Below are positions 33,419 through 45,254 of a stretch of DNA of 64,000 nt, one piece after another; the stretch's first letter is position 1, and every line of letters begins with the position of its first letter. The DNA is from Eutypa lata (lineage: Eukaryota > Ascomycota > Sordariomycetes > Xylariales > Diatrypaceae), in assembly GCA_022661535.1 (NCBI GenBank), contig JAKULF010000008.1:434001-498000 (forward strand), read 5' to 3'. A program made the translations under genes and the position numbers. Below the pieces are notes generated by a model. The model searched no databases. It saw only the letters and a list, made by a program, of their open reading frames with translations, and was not told where the DNA came from.

Positions 33419-34017
33419 TTCCTAGAGATATGGTATCAACGTATCCTTTCTAGCCTAATATCTGTTCAGTGCTAGCGTGTAAAGAATGGAATGAGGTCGT
33501 TTTCAGAAGAGATAATGGTTAGGCAAAATAGGGGTAACAACGTAGTTGAGAAATCGACCCTTTTAAAGAAATCCCCACTTACTTTCCACGAAAGGAGAAG
33601 TTAAGTATCGTCGGTGGCTTTAGTGGCTAGAAAGGTCGAATGTCTCGAAAATGAATTATGTTTCTAACCTTAGAGGTCTAGAAAGGTCGCGAAGGAATAA
33701 ACAAGGGGAACCCCCGAAGAAACAAAACGCACAGCCTCCAGTAGTACTGGTGGGTAATATGTATATTGATGCGACCTTATTCTAGATCATATATTTTACT
33801 CTATGTAACTCGACCCTCCTGAATCATCGGGCACATACTACTGGGTACTTAGCTAGATTCACCTCCTTGTATTTTAGTCGTTTTGTTTCTTCTTCTACAT
33901 CTGCCATCCTATTTATCTTCGTACATAACTTAGACTCGTCAATATAAAACTGCTGGAAAAGTCCTAGTTTGACATAATCTTCTACACGCTCCTATACACA
34001 ACATATTACATGATAAA
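33419..34017. promoter_or_regulatory. Divergent promoter region, Hsp70-like gene / unknown gene
   Basis: This 599-bp spacer separates the two divergent start codons. A perfect 12-bp direct repeat CTAGAAAGGTCG occurs at 33627-33638 and 33678-33689, 51 bp apart, each followed by AA or CGAA. I did not find a proper heat-shock element (alternating nGAAn/nTTCn blocks with correct spacing). Shared regulation is a guess from the geometry. Confidence 0.45.
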
Positions 34018-35384
34018 ATGAGTTCATTTCGCGAATTTTTCAATAGACTAACAGATGGTAATCCGTCTTCATCTAAGTATGCCTCCTTTCCCTCAAACAA
34101 CTCACGACGCCAGGGCGCTCCATCGAATTTAGGTCTGTTTCCAGGACATACAAAACATACAAACCTAAGACCAATCAAGAGATCAAGGCAAAGCGAGGAG
34201 AATCCTTCAAGAAAACATGGACACCAGAACGACGGGTCAGCTCCACATAAGCAGCTATCAAGGAACAGAACTAAAAGGTTAAAGTCGGAATTGGCAGAGC
34301 CCCGATCGAAGAATGAACTACCGAAGAAGAGAATTATCGAACTGCTTGACGGGTGTGCTGGACGGCTAGGATCCTTCATTCCGAAAGTCGGGGAGAACGA
34401 AATGACTAATTATAACCTGGGAACCCTCTCTGGGGTGCGCCTGCAAGAAATTGGGCATCGTTTGAAGGAGGAGACATTGCGGTGCCAAAACTTGCAGGTA
34501 GCATTAGGAAGAACCACCAACGAGCTGGCTAGGTTGAAATCACTAGAGCCACGGTTTGGTTCAAATGACGACGTGATCGTCTCGAAGTGGAAGACTATCC
34601 GGTCTTTTATCAGACAATTCGCTCATAATTACTCTAGAGATCTAATGTACAGCAAAGGGTTCTTTAATTACGGGCATCAAAACCACGGGTTCCGATCGCT
34701 CACGCCCAATTTCGACCGGTACGTCCGAACCCATGAGCGGCGTTCACGATTATTCCAAGCCTTCATCTGGCGCTGGTTACTCCTCAACATCTTCCGCACC
34801 CCCACCATAATCTTCGGGGAAGGGCATGCTACGGAATTTAACGCGCTGCTGAATACTTTCACTGGTACGTTGTCATCTCGCGGGAAGATGGTATTTTTAT
34901 TTTATTTTTTGCTAATTATACTTCTAACGCAGCAGCCAGCAAGAAATTGACTGAAAAAGAGTATGCCAACTGGAGGGCATACACTTCTACCATGATATCT
35001 AAGTCATGCGGAATCTCTGACTCGAGTATTGAGAAGCTTGCACTAGCTCTAGAGGAGCAGCTTCTAGCTTTACTACCGACAAAGTACTATCGAGAAAACG
35101 CGAGGGTCGGGTTGCTAGGCTCCGTCCGAGAAGTGGTAAGCCAAGCTACAGAACTTGCGGAAGTTTTCCTCTACTCGATTCCACAGTACCAAGGACACAT
35201 GCCAACTGGTTTGGAATTGCGTGGATTCGAAATAGATGAGCAGAGTATGGAAGTTGTTGGCAAGTTTTATACAACAAGAAATATCGATCTAATTGTGTCT
35301 CCTTACCTTGTCAAAAGAGGCAGCTCGTTTGGGGAGAATTATGACCAGGCTGTGATTCTTATCAAAGCAGAGGTTCTTACTTGA
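34018..35384 (+). CDS. Conserved fungal protein of unknown function
   Basis: Two exons, 34018-34864 and 34933-35384, with a 68-nt intron (GTACGT donor, CTAAC branch, CGCAG acceptor), give about 432 residues. The N-terminal 110 residues are basic and low-complexity with nuclear-localisation-like patches (RPIKRSRQ, NRTKRLKSE). A helical segment with coiled-coil character follows (RLQEIGHRLKEETLRCQN), then a C-terminal domain rich in aromatic residues (SKWKTIRSFIRQFAHNY, RRSRLFQAFIWRWLLLNIF) and helices to the end. I recognise the general type: uncharacterised, lineage-expanded Sordariomycete proteins, with no known activity. Codon use and GC are lower than in the housekeeping genes of this window. 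It has no signal peptide. Confidence 0.8.
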
Positions 35385-36426
35385 GCTACTTTGTATGTTT
35401 GATACTTACCTTATCACAGAGCTTGAACGCTTACAGATATCTATACCGTACATATATTCCCAATAAACATGACCTAAAGTATCAAAGTACACCCATCACC
35501 TCATACTCTTTATATTGTCAAAATCGCGACGTGTAATAGTGAATCAAGAATAGAGAAAACGAAAGAAATATGGAGTATGCACTCACTAGGTAACATGATA
35601 GGCTTGTAATGAGACTGTACATAAAGTTCCATCTTAGATGGTCATAGTAATCGTGAATGCGGTTGGCGTCGTAGTTACCTACCCAGACTGATCGACGAGA
35701 TTACGTAGTCTGGGTACCGAGGTATGTATAAAAGGGGGGGGGCTCAATATAATAAGACTGCCATTTAAGGGGCTACTAAGCCCGATTTGGTTGTAGCTCT
35801 AACTAAAGGATCGCAACAAGTGACAGCTGATTGGGGATAAGGCTTTATAGGGCTGGGCTGACGCTATGCAGGTGCATCCCGGATTTGTCGGTTGCTATTT
35901 TAGGCTCGAGGGGCGGTGCAAAACTGCTTAGACTCTTCGTCGTATTATTGTAGTTTCATGATTGTGAGTATCATTTTACACCTAAATACCTGCTATATTA
36001 TTGTCCAGACGAAGGCACATCTTGTCTGCTAAGTATTAGACAATAACTACTTATATATTTACATTTTCAACGTTCTGCTAAGCGACCTGCAGTGGCGGTA
36101 AGAAGCACGCACGCACGCCGGTTTTCAGCATTTATACCCCACTGCAGACCCCTGAAGCATCGCTTAATGCGCATTAGATGGACGCTATTAAGCATCCAAA
36201 CTAGGAATATATTCCTTCACATGCTTCAGTCGAACTAGTTGCTACCTGCACGCATAACGTATCGCCGATATGAATTCATTATCCACTTAGCCCAATCCTC
36301 CGAGGATACTCATTGTTATGAGTCGCCTGTTCGGACTCTTCGGACTGTGAGACGCCTTTTTCTCTCTCTCGAAAGGACAATACATAGAACATACTTACAA
36401 TTATCCACGATACCTCTCTACTTCCA
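35385..36426. other. Intergenic region upstream of the Zn-cluster regulator
   Basis: About 1 kb with no coding evidence. A run of nine G residues lies near 35737-35745. The 76-codon plus-strand frame at 36239-36469 overlaps the start of the regulator gene in another phase and is not called. Confidence 0.6.
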
Positions 36427-38152
36427 ATGGCTCGAAAAGGAAATCGCAAGGTCAGAACCGGTTGTCTGACATGCAAGTGTGTCCATCTTTTCTTCTTCTC
36501 CATATATACATAACACGACAGAAAGGGGAAGGGCGATTTCTAACCACACATATAAATACGACTCTAGAGTTCGAAAGGTGAAATGTGATGAAGAAAAGCC
36601 ACATTGCCGCCGCTGCACGAGCACCGGCCGTAAATGCGATGGCTACTCCCCGACACCCCCGCCGGGGGTATTATGGCATCGGCCGAGACACCTCTCCAGC
36701 GGTATAAGCGGCACTCCCGGCGAGGGGAGATGCCTGCAGTTCTTCTGCGAGGTGGTAGGGCCGCTCCTATCCGGCCCTCTAGACTCGTACTTCTGGACCC
36801 ATCTGGCCATGCAGTTCAGCCAGTTCGAGCCGGCCGTCCGGCACTCCCTCATCTCCATCAGCTCGCTGTACGAGCAGCTCCAGTTCAACTCGGGGCCCCA
36901 CACGCGGCTGGCGGACAACAGCCTGGCCCTGTTCCACTACAACGCGGCCATCCGCGAGCTCAAGGCCCTCAACAACGAGCCCCTGGTGCTGCTGGTGTGC
37001 GTCCTCTTCGTCTGCATCGAGTTCCTGCAGGGCCACCGCGAGGCCGCCATCCAGCACTGCCGCCACGGCATCGAGATCCTGAAGAACGTCGAGGACGCCT
37101 TCCCGTGGGCCCGCGAGTACCTGGCGCCGATCTTCCGCCGCCTGAACATGGTTCCGCTGTTTTTCGGCATCATGCCCGGGACCTTCCCGAGAGTCACCGA
37201 ATTGGGAGAGGACTCGTTTCCGGATTCTTTCGCCTCGCTCGCCGACGCGCAGTTTATCCTCGACGATATCCTGAATCGTACCATCCACCTGATACGCTAT
37301 AGTGACATGTACATCCTCGGAGGCCGAAGCCTAGAAGGCGATCCGGCCGTCGCCGAGCATCTGGAGGAAAAGAGGAGTATCAACCGGGCCTTAGACCTCT
37401 GGGACCTGCGGTTCCAAAAGCTTGACAACCCGTCGTCGGAATCACTGAACTTGGCTAAGGCGTATTGCAACCTCGTGGTAAGGTATAATGTCGCCCGAGT
37501 ATGGTCGGATGCCACCTTTGAACCCGACGAGATGGTCTTTGACAAGCACATCGATGCCTTCAAACTCATGGTCGACGAAGCGACCAAGATCAACCCTGTC
37601 GGTACCATCGTAGACAGCACGTTTGCGACTTCACAAGCGCACCCAAAGTTCATATTCGAGATGGGCTTCACCCCGCTATTCTACTTCGTGTTGCTCAAGT
37701 GTCGCTCTCTTGTGACTAGAATTCGAGCCTTAGCGCTCGTGAGAAGATTAGGGGTCGCCAGGGAGAACATGTGGGATACAGCAGGCATGTTGCAAACAGG
37801 TCGTCGTCTCATCGAGATAGAGCATGGCATCAAGGTAGACGAAAATGGCCTCCCATGTGATCCGGCATCGGTCGATTGGACGGCGCTGCCACCCGACGAA
37901 ATCAGGGTCCGGTCTACCTCTACCGAATCCAAACTCACGATCCAAGAGGACGAAAACGGAAGGCTGATTACTGGAAGAATGACCGCCTTTTATAAACTCT
38001 CGCCCGAGGGCAAAATCTATGCACACCTTGAGTTCCTCCCGGAGGATCTCGGCTCGGTTCCCATTGAGATTGATCTCAATCCTAGGCTCCAGCTCATGAC
38101 TGAGTCTTGCGAGACCCCTGAAGAACAGTTCTCGAGCGACCTTTCAGAATGA
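36427..38152 (+). CDS. Zn(II)2Cys6 fungal transcription factor
   Basis: Exon 1 (36427-36476) encodes MARKGNRKVRTGCLTC and most of the next codon. A 91-nt intron (36477-36567) interrupts the zinc cluster, and exon 2 (36568-38152) completes about 544 residues. The six cysteines are C13, C16, C23, C30, C33 and C40 (CX2CX6CX6CX2CX6C), followed by a Pro-rich linker and a long helical middle region of the fungal-specific transcription-factor type. An intron splitting the zinc cluster after the second Cys is common in this class. Such proteins bind CGG half-sites and often regulate nearby metabolic genes. The neighbouring cupin and arylsulfotransferase-like genes are possible targets by position only. 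Exon 2 is GC-rich at its start and ends before a spacer of about 440 bp. Confidence 0.93.
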
Positions 38153-38588
38153 AGGGCCTGTTCCATCGGTGTAACTACCTAGCTACTACCAGCTGAATCC
38201 GGAATTTCTATTTTGTTGAGGATTCTCACTCAGCAATACTAGAGCCCATGTTATCTTTTCAACTGGGAATGCAGCATGGACAGAAAGCCTAGTGTAAAAT
38301 GGTACCGACAATTATGAGGTGGCGTCAGCGCCATGGCACGTATCGGAGTTCCCCCAATCTACAGGGTCATGCCGTGGAACGCCATCGTCCCTAGAGGACT
38401 TCAAGCGGGGTTCATAATCGGGACGAGGCACATGGCACTTGCATAAGATGGTATTCGGTCCCTACCTACCTACCTAGCTGCCGGTAAAATTTTACCCCTC
38501 ATTGTTATTCGGCCTCCTTGCCATTTCACGTACACACAACATATGGGAGCACTGAAAATTCCCGAGCTACGTATCCAACAACTAAACA
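38153..38588. other. Spacer between the regulator and the cupin gene
   Basis: About 436 bp with a (CCTA)n tract near 38461-38476. It is the likely promoter of the cupin gene. Confidence 0.6.
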
Positions 38589-39486
38589 ATGGCATCTACC
38601 GGCGGCACCACCGATGACCCCTCCACCTCCACCTCCACCTCCCCAGCAGCAGCAGCAGTAGCAACTCACCAGAGCAAGAGCAAGGGCACCCCCTCGCGTC
38701 CGCCGGTCCCGTCCCAGCTCTCCAGCAACCTGCCCGGAACCACGACGTACCTGACGGGCCACAGCAGCGCCGCGGATGGCGCAAAAGCAGTGGTGCACTC
38801 GGCGCGCCCGGCGTCGTGGACGCCGTTCGAGGGCGGCATGATGGGTTTTAACCAGATTTATACGAACCGGTTCCCCGCGGACCTGAACGGCGGCGCGGAC
38901 GTCGCCTTCCACGACGAGATCGTCGGGGGCGGGAATATGGGCCTGGCGACTAAGGGCGGCGTCGTCTGCCGGATGGTGGACTTCGGCCCGCTGTACGAGT
39001 GTAGTAAGTTAAAGCTTTTTTTTTTCTTTCTTTCTTTCTTTCCCCTTTTTGTGGTGTAGCTGGCTTCGGTGGTGCTGGTAGCTACTTAAAAGGAGGGGGG
39101 GGTGGTGGTTAAGTATGGTTAGGATTTAAAAGAATTACCAGACAACAACTCCCTTACCTCGCTATGATATCAAAGGAGAATAGCTGTTGACCCTAGACGT
39201 CATGTTTTTAGTGATGCACCGCACGCAGTCGCTCGACTTCGGCATCGTGGTCGAGGGCGAGGTCGAGATGATGCTCGACGACGGCAGCCGCACGCGCTTG
39301 GGTCGTGGCGACATTGCCGTCCAGCGGGCCACCATGCACGCCTGGCGCAACCCGAGTCCGGATTCCTGGGCGCGTATGGTTTTCGTGCTGCAGGATACGA
39401 AGCCCCTGGTTGTCGGCGGGCAGCGCCTGGGCGAGGAACTCGGCAGAGGTACCGAGGGCATACCTCCAAGCGGGAATGACGATTAA
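38589..39486 (+). CDS. Cupin-domain protein
   Basis: Two exons, 38589-39003 and 39212-39486, joined over a 208-nt intron containing a pyrimidine tract, give about 229 residues. The Ser/Thr/Ala-rich N-terminus is followed by a cupin fold. The recognisable part in exon 2 is MHRTQSLDFGIVVEGEVEMM, then GRGDIAVQRATMHAWRNPS and ARMVFVLQDTKPLVVGG. The motif pattern G(X)5HXH-like with a second His (MHAW) is typical of small cupins found near fungal secondary-metabolism and degradation genes, often of unknown reaction. The metal-binding His set looks partly altered (first box MHRTQSLDFG). The intron is longer than most in the window. The long open stretch into the intron (39004-39059) is not coding. 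Confidence 0.85.
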
Positions 39487-40355
39487 GAAAAGAGACTGAA
39501 GTGAAAAAGGCGTTTTTAGGGGGGCCGCAGGTTTCATGGCATAGTCATGTATGTATGTATGTATCTCGGCTCGTCCGTCAACTGAAGGCGAGCTCCTGTT
39601 TCTAACATGAGACATCCATCCAAGAGCGTATGTATGTAGGTAGGTAGGCTGTTCCGCGGAAGGCCGCTTCGAAAGCAATGAGAAACAATCCCCGAAGTTC
39701 TATTAGCCGAGCCCCCCACCGCAAGAAAATCGCTCCGGATCAAAATACCATGCTAGTACCAGGTACGGAACCTTGAAGCATCACCGAACCTTAAAAGGAG
39801 GTTACGTTCGTTCGGTCTTCCGGGGGTCCGACCTGCCGCAGGTCCCAACCCGGCCCTCCGCGGATTGCGGACAACGCGAAACAGAATACATATGTATATA
39901 ATAGATACCTAGGATGTATGTTAGATAAATACATCATCAACCTAGATTGCCTCATAATAAGTTCCTTGAAATATTAAAAGAAAACCGAAGGGAAAAAAAC
40001 CCCCTTTATCCCACTACTCACAAATACTATGATACCAGGGACAGATTTAGCAACTTCACTTGACCCAAAGAATCTCCTACCACCACCCAATCCAATAGTT
40101 TTTTATTTTATTTTTTTATTCTAGTCAACCAAGAATAAATAACTCACCTGGAGCCGACATCAAAGAGCTCATATCAAAAGCATAGCATTCGATGCTCCTT
40201 ACAAGTCTAGGCAAGCTATACCATTTCACCTCTTCTACCAGCGGACCATTCCATGATTTAACTTGTTTGAAAAAAAAAAAAAAAAAAAAATTTCATAAAA
40301 TTATTATCTCATTATATATGTATGTATATATATATGTATATATGCTGTGGTGGTA
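39487..40355. other. Convergent region between cupin and arylsulfotransferase-like genes
   Basis: Contains a (GTAT)n microsatellite at about 39547-39563, a GC-rich patch at 39820-39880 with one CCG-N7-CGG arrangement (39858-39870), and a run of 21 A at 40270-40290. No coding evidence. Confidence 0.6.
40270..40290. repeat. Poly-A run (21 nt)
   Basis: An uninterrupted homopolymer in the convergent intergenic space. It is on the plus strand and not preceded by a recognisable retroelement 3' end, so probably a simple slippage tract. Confidence 0.9.
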
Positions 40356-42052
40356 TCAAGTCTTTATTTTTGGTAACCTCTTGCCTGCAAGCTTCTTTCC
40401 GGTGGCTACCTCTATCACAAGGGATGAGTCTAGGATGTTTCCGTCGCTATTCAAGGCGTTGGCGCGGAAGTACGCTGCTGTTCTCGGTGGTATTATCTGC
40501 GTCTCGAAGCCCGCCTTCTGGGTCGTGTTGCCGATTGGCTCTAACTGCAGGGGGTCATCGCCTCCATCCTATAATACCAGGCGTTAATACGGACGGATAC
40601 TTCGCTATCACACGGTGAAGGGAAGGGAAGGGAAGGGAAGGGGGTCGAGTGCTGGACAACAACGTTTTAACTTACCAGAGACCAGGATGCCACCTCGGTA
40701 GCCCCATTCCAACTCACGTAGATGGCCGAGCCTACTACGGCGATCTCCGGCCGCCACCGCGGCTGCGCAACCCAGTTCGTCTTGTAAACCCGGTAGGTGC
40801 TCACCTCGCCTTCCTCGGCGTCCGACCACGGGCCGAGCTGGATGTCCATGACGACCTCGCCGTCGGCGGAGAACTCGGTGAGGGCCGGGACGGTGCCCCA
40901 GCTGACGAGGGCGCCGCCACCGGGCAGGCTCTGGTAGCCGCCCTGGGCCCAGGCCTGCACGCTCTTCGGGTGGTAGAGCTCGTGGACGAGCTCGGCGGTC
41001 ATGGCCTCGAAGTCGAGGTGGACCCGCATGCCGCGGCTACAGTTCTCCTCGCACCCCGGGGTGGGGGACGACGGGTGCATGACGTGGTTGTCGTAGAAGG
41101 TGACGTCGGTGTACGAGTCGTCGACGAAGCGGGCGTGGTGCTGGTAGGCGAAGTCGGTCGCCTTGCCGTCGCTCAGGTCCTTGAACGAGTTGAACTTCCC
41201 GCCCAGCTGCCATATCCTCTCGCCGTCGGTTCCGTTAATCAACGCTATCGTGCGCAGGTGCCGCGACGAGATCAGGTAGTTGCCGTCTTTCGTCTTGTAT
41301 TGGCTGTTCATGTGGAACCAATCCCACCCGTTCTCCCTGTCCTGGTACTGGTCGCCGAACGTCTCGGTTATGTCAAAATGGTCCGTCGCGCGCCACTCGA
41401 AGCGCACGTCTCCCGTCTCGATATCGACCTCTTGGAAGGCGCAGTCCTGGATTAGACCATCCTCTGGGCCGCCCATTGAGGTCACGTCGAAGGGAGTGGT
41501 GTGATAGTTATTCAGCATCGCCCCTCCGTCGTGTGTGAGCTGGAATTCATGGTTGTCGGCTCCAGTTCCGAGGTCTTTCGTCGTGAGATTGTAGATAATT
41601 TCGAAGGACTCGTTGATGATGACTCCACCACCAGTTCCCCATCCCTTCATATCGGAGCCGGTCCAGAAGGTAAAATACTCTTTCCCGTTGAACTCCTGCA
41701 GCTGGGGGTTACTACCACCCCGAACCGGATCGGCATAGACCAAGCTTAGGTCTTTAGCAGAAAAGACCATAGGACTCCTAGATTGGTGCGCCACGGTAGG
41801 TGATACTAAGATGTGGGTTGCATTGGTCATAGCAGCCTCGTTCCAGGTATTTATGAGAAATAGCGGTGATACCAGCGGCGAGGAATAATACGTCTGGTTA
41901 GGTTTGCTACCAAACTCGCCGGCATTGTAGATTTCATCTTCAAACTTAGCTGCACTGGGCAGCACAACATCCGCGCCCACCTGAGCAATAGGACTTATGA
42001 GTAGTAGAAGAGCTGGAAGCATCACAGCGAGGCCCTGAAATGAAGACATCAT
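40356..42052 (-). CDS. Secreted arylsulfotransferase-like protein (ASST family)
   Basis: Two exons (40676-42052 and 40356-40568) with a 107-nt intron (40569-40675) give about 529 residues. A signal peptide is evident (VMLPALLLLISPIAQVGA). The mature protein has the ASST-type beta-propeller look: repeated Trp/Gly/Asp strands, with KEYFTFWTGSDMKGWGTGG, DNHEFQLTHDGG, WDWFHMNSQYK, LISSRHLRTIALI and DDSYTDVTFYDNHVMH, plus sequons for N-glycosylation (NQT, NAT, NES, NLT, NGT, NCS). Fungal members are extracellular and mostly of unknown substrate; sulphate transfer between phenols is the bacterial reaction and is only inferred here. The intron contains a short GGAAG repeat (40616-40641). The gene lies near the Zn-cluster regulator and the cupin gene. 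Confidence 0.87.
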
Positions 42053-45000
42053 AACCAGTATATGAAGGAGGGACGAGCCAATCAGACCTTGGCACAGTAG
42101 AGCAAGGTCATTCAGAGAAGAATGACGACAACGATGTCCGCGCCTTGTAACCTTTCGGCATTAGTTACAGCTGCCCGCAACCTATGGAAATGTAACAAAG
42201 GAGTGTCGTGGAAACGCGGCTGGACATAGCGAAGATTAAGAAAAATTATTAATTATATTGCCTGTTACCCCAGGCGGCTGCCCAGGCTAAATAGGCTGGC
42301 TTGTCTTGGCTCTTGGATTATCCATCACCGCACTACCGTGTGTGTGTACGTGGTATAAAGAAATGTAGATGGCGTATGCAAGGGTTTGGTGGAGCTGGGT
42401 TTAGAGGCGAACCCGGCTTCAGGGACGGCTTTACGGCTGTCGGACTTGAAACTAACGTGGGTATACACTACGTCGTTCTCCATAAGAGGATGAAAAAGAG
42501 CCCATATTTGTGAGCATTTTCTATGTATGTAGGTACATATGTAGCGAACCAGATGCCGGCGATGGACTGGGGGGTGGTAAAGGAGGGAGGGATGTATGTA
42601 AATGAAATGTTATCTGATGCTAGTAAAAAGAAGTTTAGACTAGGATGAACTAACTAGCGGCAACTTTCTATTTCGGGGCCTATTGCGGTTGCTGATGCGT
42701 GCTCGGGACCCCCGTTCTTGCCCATATAGGCATGTATGTATGTGTATGTAAGTAGTTATGTATGTGTGATACCAGCCTTACCACTTGAAACACTCAACCT
42801 GCTGTTCAGCAGCAAGCCATGTTTCGCCTGTGCGTTGCGCTCGAAAAGCTGTCTCTGTCATCTTCGTCAAGGTAGTTAAAATCAAATATTCCAACTAATA
42901 TTTCAACTGATATAACTTACCGTCGCATCGATTATTTAAGACAATTATGGGAATACCTAGTTCTCAACACTAAACGATATTCATACTATGTAATGGAAAT
43001 AAATGAAATGTCATAAACGGTAATTGCCGGCTGACTCGAGGACCACCGCTAAGTTGCTCCCTAGTTAGCCACCTATAATAGGCACTTACTTCAAGGTGTC
43101 TGGGTGTATCGCGGGCTTGGCAACACGCCTAAAGCTGCAATCGCATGGTGTTTTACGTTGATCCTTACTTAGCTACGCAGGTACGTAACTTTATACACAC
43201 CTAAGATTTACCTATCGGAGTGCATGTTTCTGGGGCTGACGAGCAATTGGTCGGAGCCTTCGGGCAGAAGATTGCTGATCATAACCGCGTTGACCTCCAA
43301 GGTTCGGGGGTGGCTCGGTAGTGGAACACACGATGAAATAAAATGTTACACTTTCTCCGTTCTCAATAAGGGGAAGCTCCGAATGTCTGCCTGTCTGCCT
43401 GTCTGCCTGTCTGCTATCTACAAAATATGCATCGAAAACAGAAAATCAGACCAAACCCTGCAGTATAACAGGGGTTGCACGAATCGAAAGTTAAGAGGTG
43501 GCAACTCTGTTATCGTATCCTTTTAAACACATTCCAGTTCAGGCCAACTAAAGCCAAGCGATTGCAACATTGCTTGAAAGTATGGCAACACATTGAACAC
43601 ACTCACTCACCGAGCAATAGGTAGGTAGTCTCGATATCTGTCAAAGTCTGTACATCAATCAAGCCTTCGCAAAAGCAACTAGTCCGCTAGTTTGAGGGGG
43701 ATTCTGCAGAGGAATATGCGCTTATTCTGTTGACCACGTACCTAGCCGGATTGAACTTTGACGCCGTGCGTAGAAGAAGTCTTGGCGGTCATTTTGTCTC
43801 GTGGCCTTAATCTCGCAGGTGATCCAAATTTCCTGTAACTTCCCATCGTCGCTTTGGCTCTCCTATGCTTTCCATGAAAACAAGAGACAGATAATTGGCA
43901 TGATGGGTGATTCAGATACTTCTTCGATTTTGCATATTCGTTACGAACCGCTGTTGAACTTGGTCGTGTGAATACAATTGGCCTGCCGCAAGATTGAAGC
44001 TTTGTATCCCTTGTTTTCCCTGTCCTGCAACTTGCAAGTTCAGACTTCGGGTTGTCTTGGCATGGAGTAATAATAAGCTACGATAACCCGCGCAATAATC
44101 TTTCCATCCAATGGTCCACCGAAATCTACGTCAGCCTGCCCACTTCCAAAACACGGCGGCCAAAACGCGAACCTCTAGTGTCAGAGCCCCTGTCAATCAG
44201 CATTTCATTTGTCGAAAGACATCTCAAGACAATCGAGGAGTTGTCGTTTACATGTGTGATTGGTCCTGTCTGATAGTTAATGCTTCTTTTAAACATCCCA
44301 TGTAGCAGGAAGGGAACACTGTGGACGGAGGGACGTTGTGTTCACTCTGGATTTTCAACATATCCCGCCACTATCAGTTACTAACACCGGCACCCCACAC
44401 GGAAGCAGCTGGGAGTCCGGTCCAACGCCGGCATTAGATATTACACGGCTAGAAGCAGGATGTATGGCGGCCGGCAGCGGTAGCTCTCCCGCCAGGACGG
44501 GACCCATCATTAATACTCATACACTATTCTGCAGGGTGGGACGATTGTGGCATTCCCGTCCAGCCATCCCAGAGACTTTAAAAAGCCCACACATCCTCCC
44601 ACATTCCGAAGACCAACTAGTTACGAATACAAGACGTATGCCGTCAAAATAGCAAGTTCATAACTTGAAAAAAATCTTAAAACAGTGGTTTCAACGCGGA
44701 GGCTAGAATCGTGTCCAGCCAATGTCCACGACGCTAGCTTTCAGATTATTTGAAGCAAATACATAGGATCTAGTTAGCTGACTGTGACGCCGCACCTTTA
44801 GTTCGTGAGTACAAGGAGTTGGTGCGTGAAGTGGCTCAAACTTGAATCCTTTGGGGAATCAGCATTTGTTACTTATTAAAGAAAAGTTGGTTCCGATTAC
44901 GCAAAGGTCCAGCCCTCGAACCTTCTGGAAAGCGTCAAGGCCTTTCATGGATATTGTGAATGTTTCTCTTAAGAGCTAACTAGTTAATTGCTCGAAGATA

Positions 45001-45254
45001 ACGATGACTTGCATGATTGCTTCGTAAATATGATTTAAAGAATATATTGTATAATCAGATACAATATATAGCATAATGCACAAAAGCATATATATTCATA
45101 TAAAAGCTAAGCTAACCGTTGCTTGTTTTACCGAGGATAGCGTCAGGCCTCCATTGATGCATATCGCGATTTCCCGAAATCAGAAAGCCGAACGTCCTAT
45201 CGTTGCGCTCCGATAGTCATCAACTTCAAGTGACGAATAACTTATGCGCGCGCA
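42053..45254. other. Long gene-free stretch
   Basis: 3.2 kb with no supported gene. GTAT-type microsatellites occur near 42521-42545 and 42725-42765, and a CTGTCTGC repeat near 43387-43414. Frames at 42301, 43224, 44052 and 44338 stay open for 70-104 codons but lack motifs, coding bias and splice partners. Confidence 0.55.

Noticed and set aside
33540..33602. Heat-shock element upstream of the Hsp70-like gene
   Set aside because: TTCCACGAA has three, not two, bases between the half-sites, and no third block is in phase.
36634..37302. A 222-codon frame inside the Zn-cluster factor in another phase
   Set aside because: Composition (Arg/Pro/Ala-rich) is typical of a shifted reading of GC-rich coding DNA; the true frame carries the zinc cluster upstream.
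18795..42052. A classical secondary-metabolite gene cluster
   Set aside because: No polyketide synthase, peptide synthetase, terpene cyclase or prenyltransferase is present, and the tailoring-like genes are widely spaced and mixed with unrelated genes.
42301..42513. Small plus-strand ORF of 70 codons
   Set aside because: Gly/Arg-rich composition without signal peptide, motif or conserved-looking segments; an open frame of this length is expected by chance.
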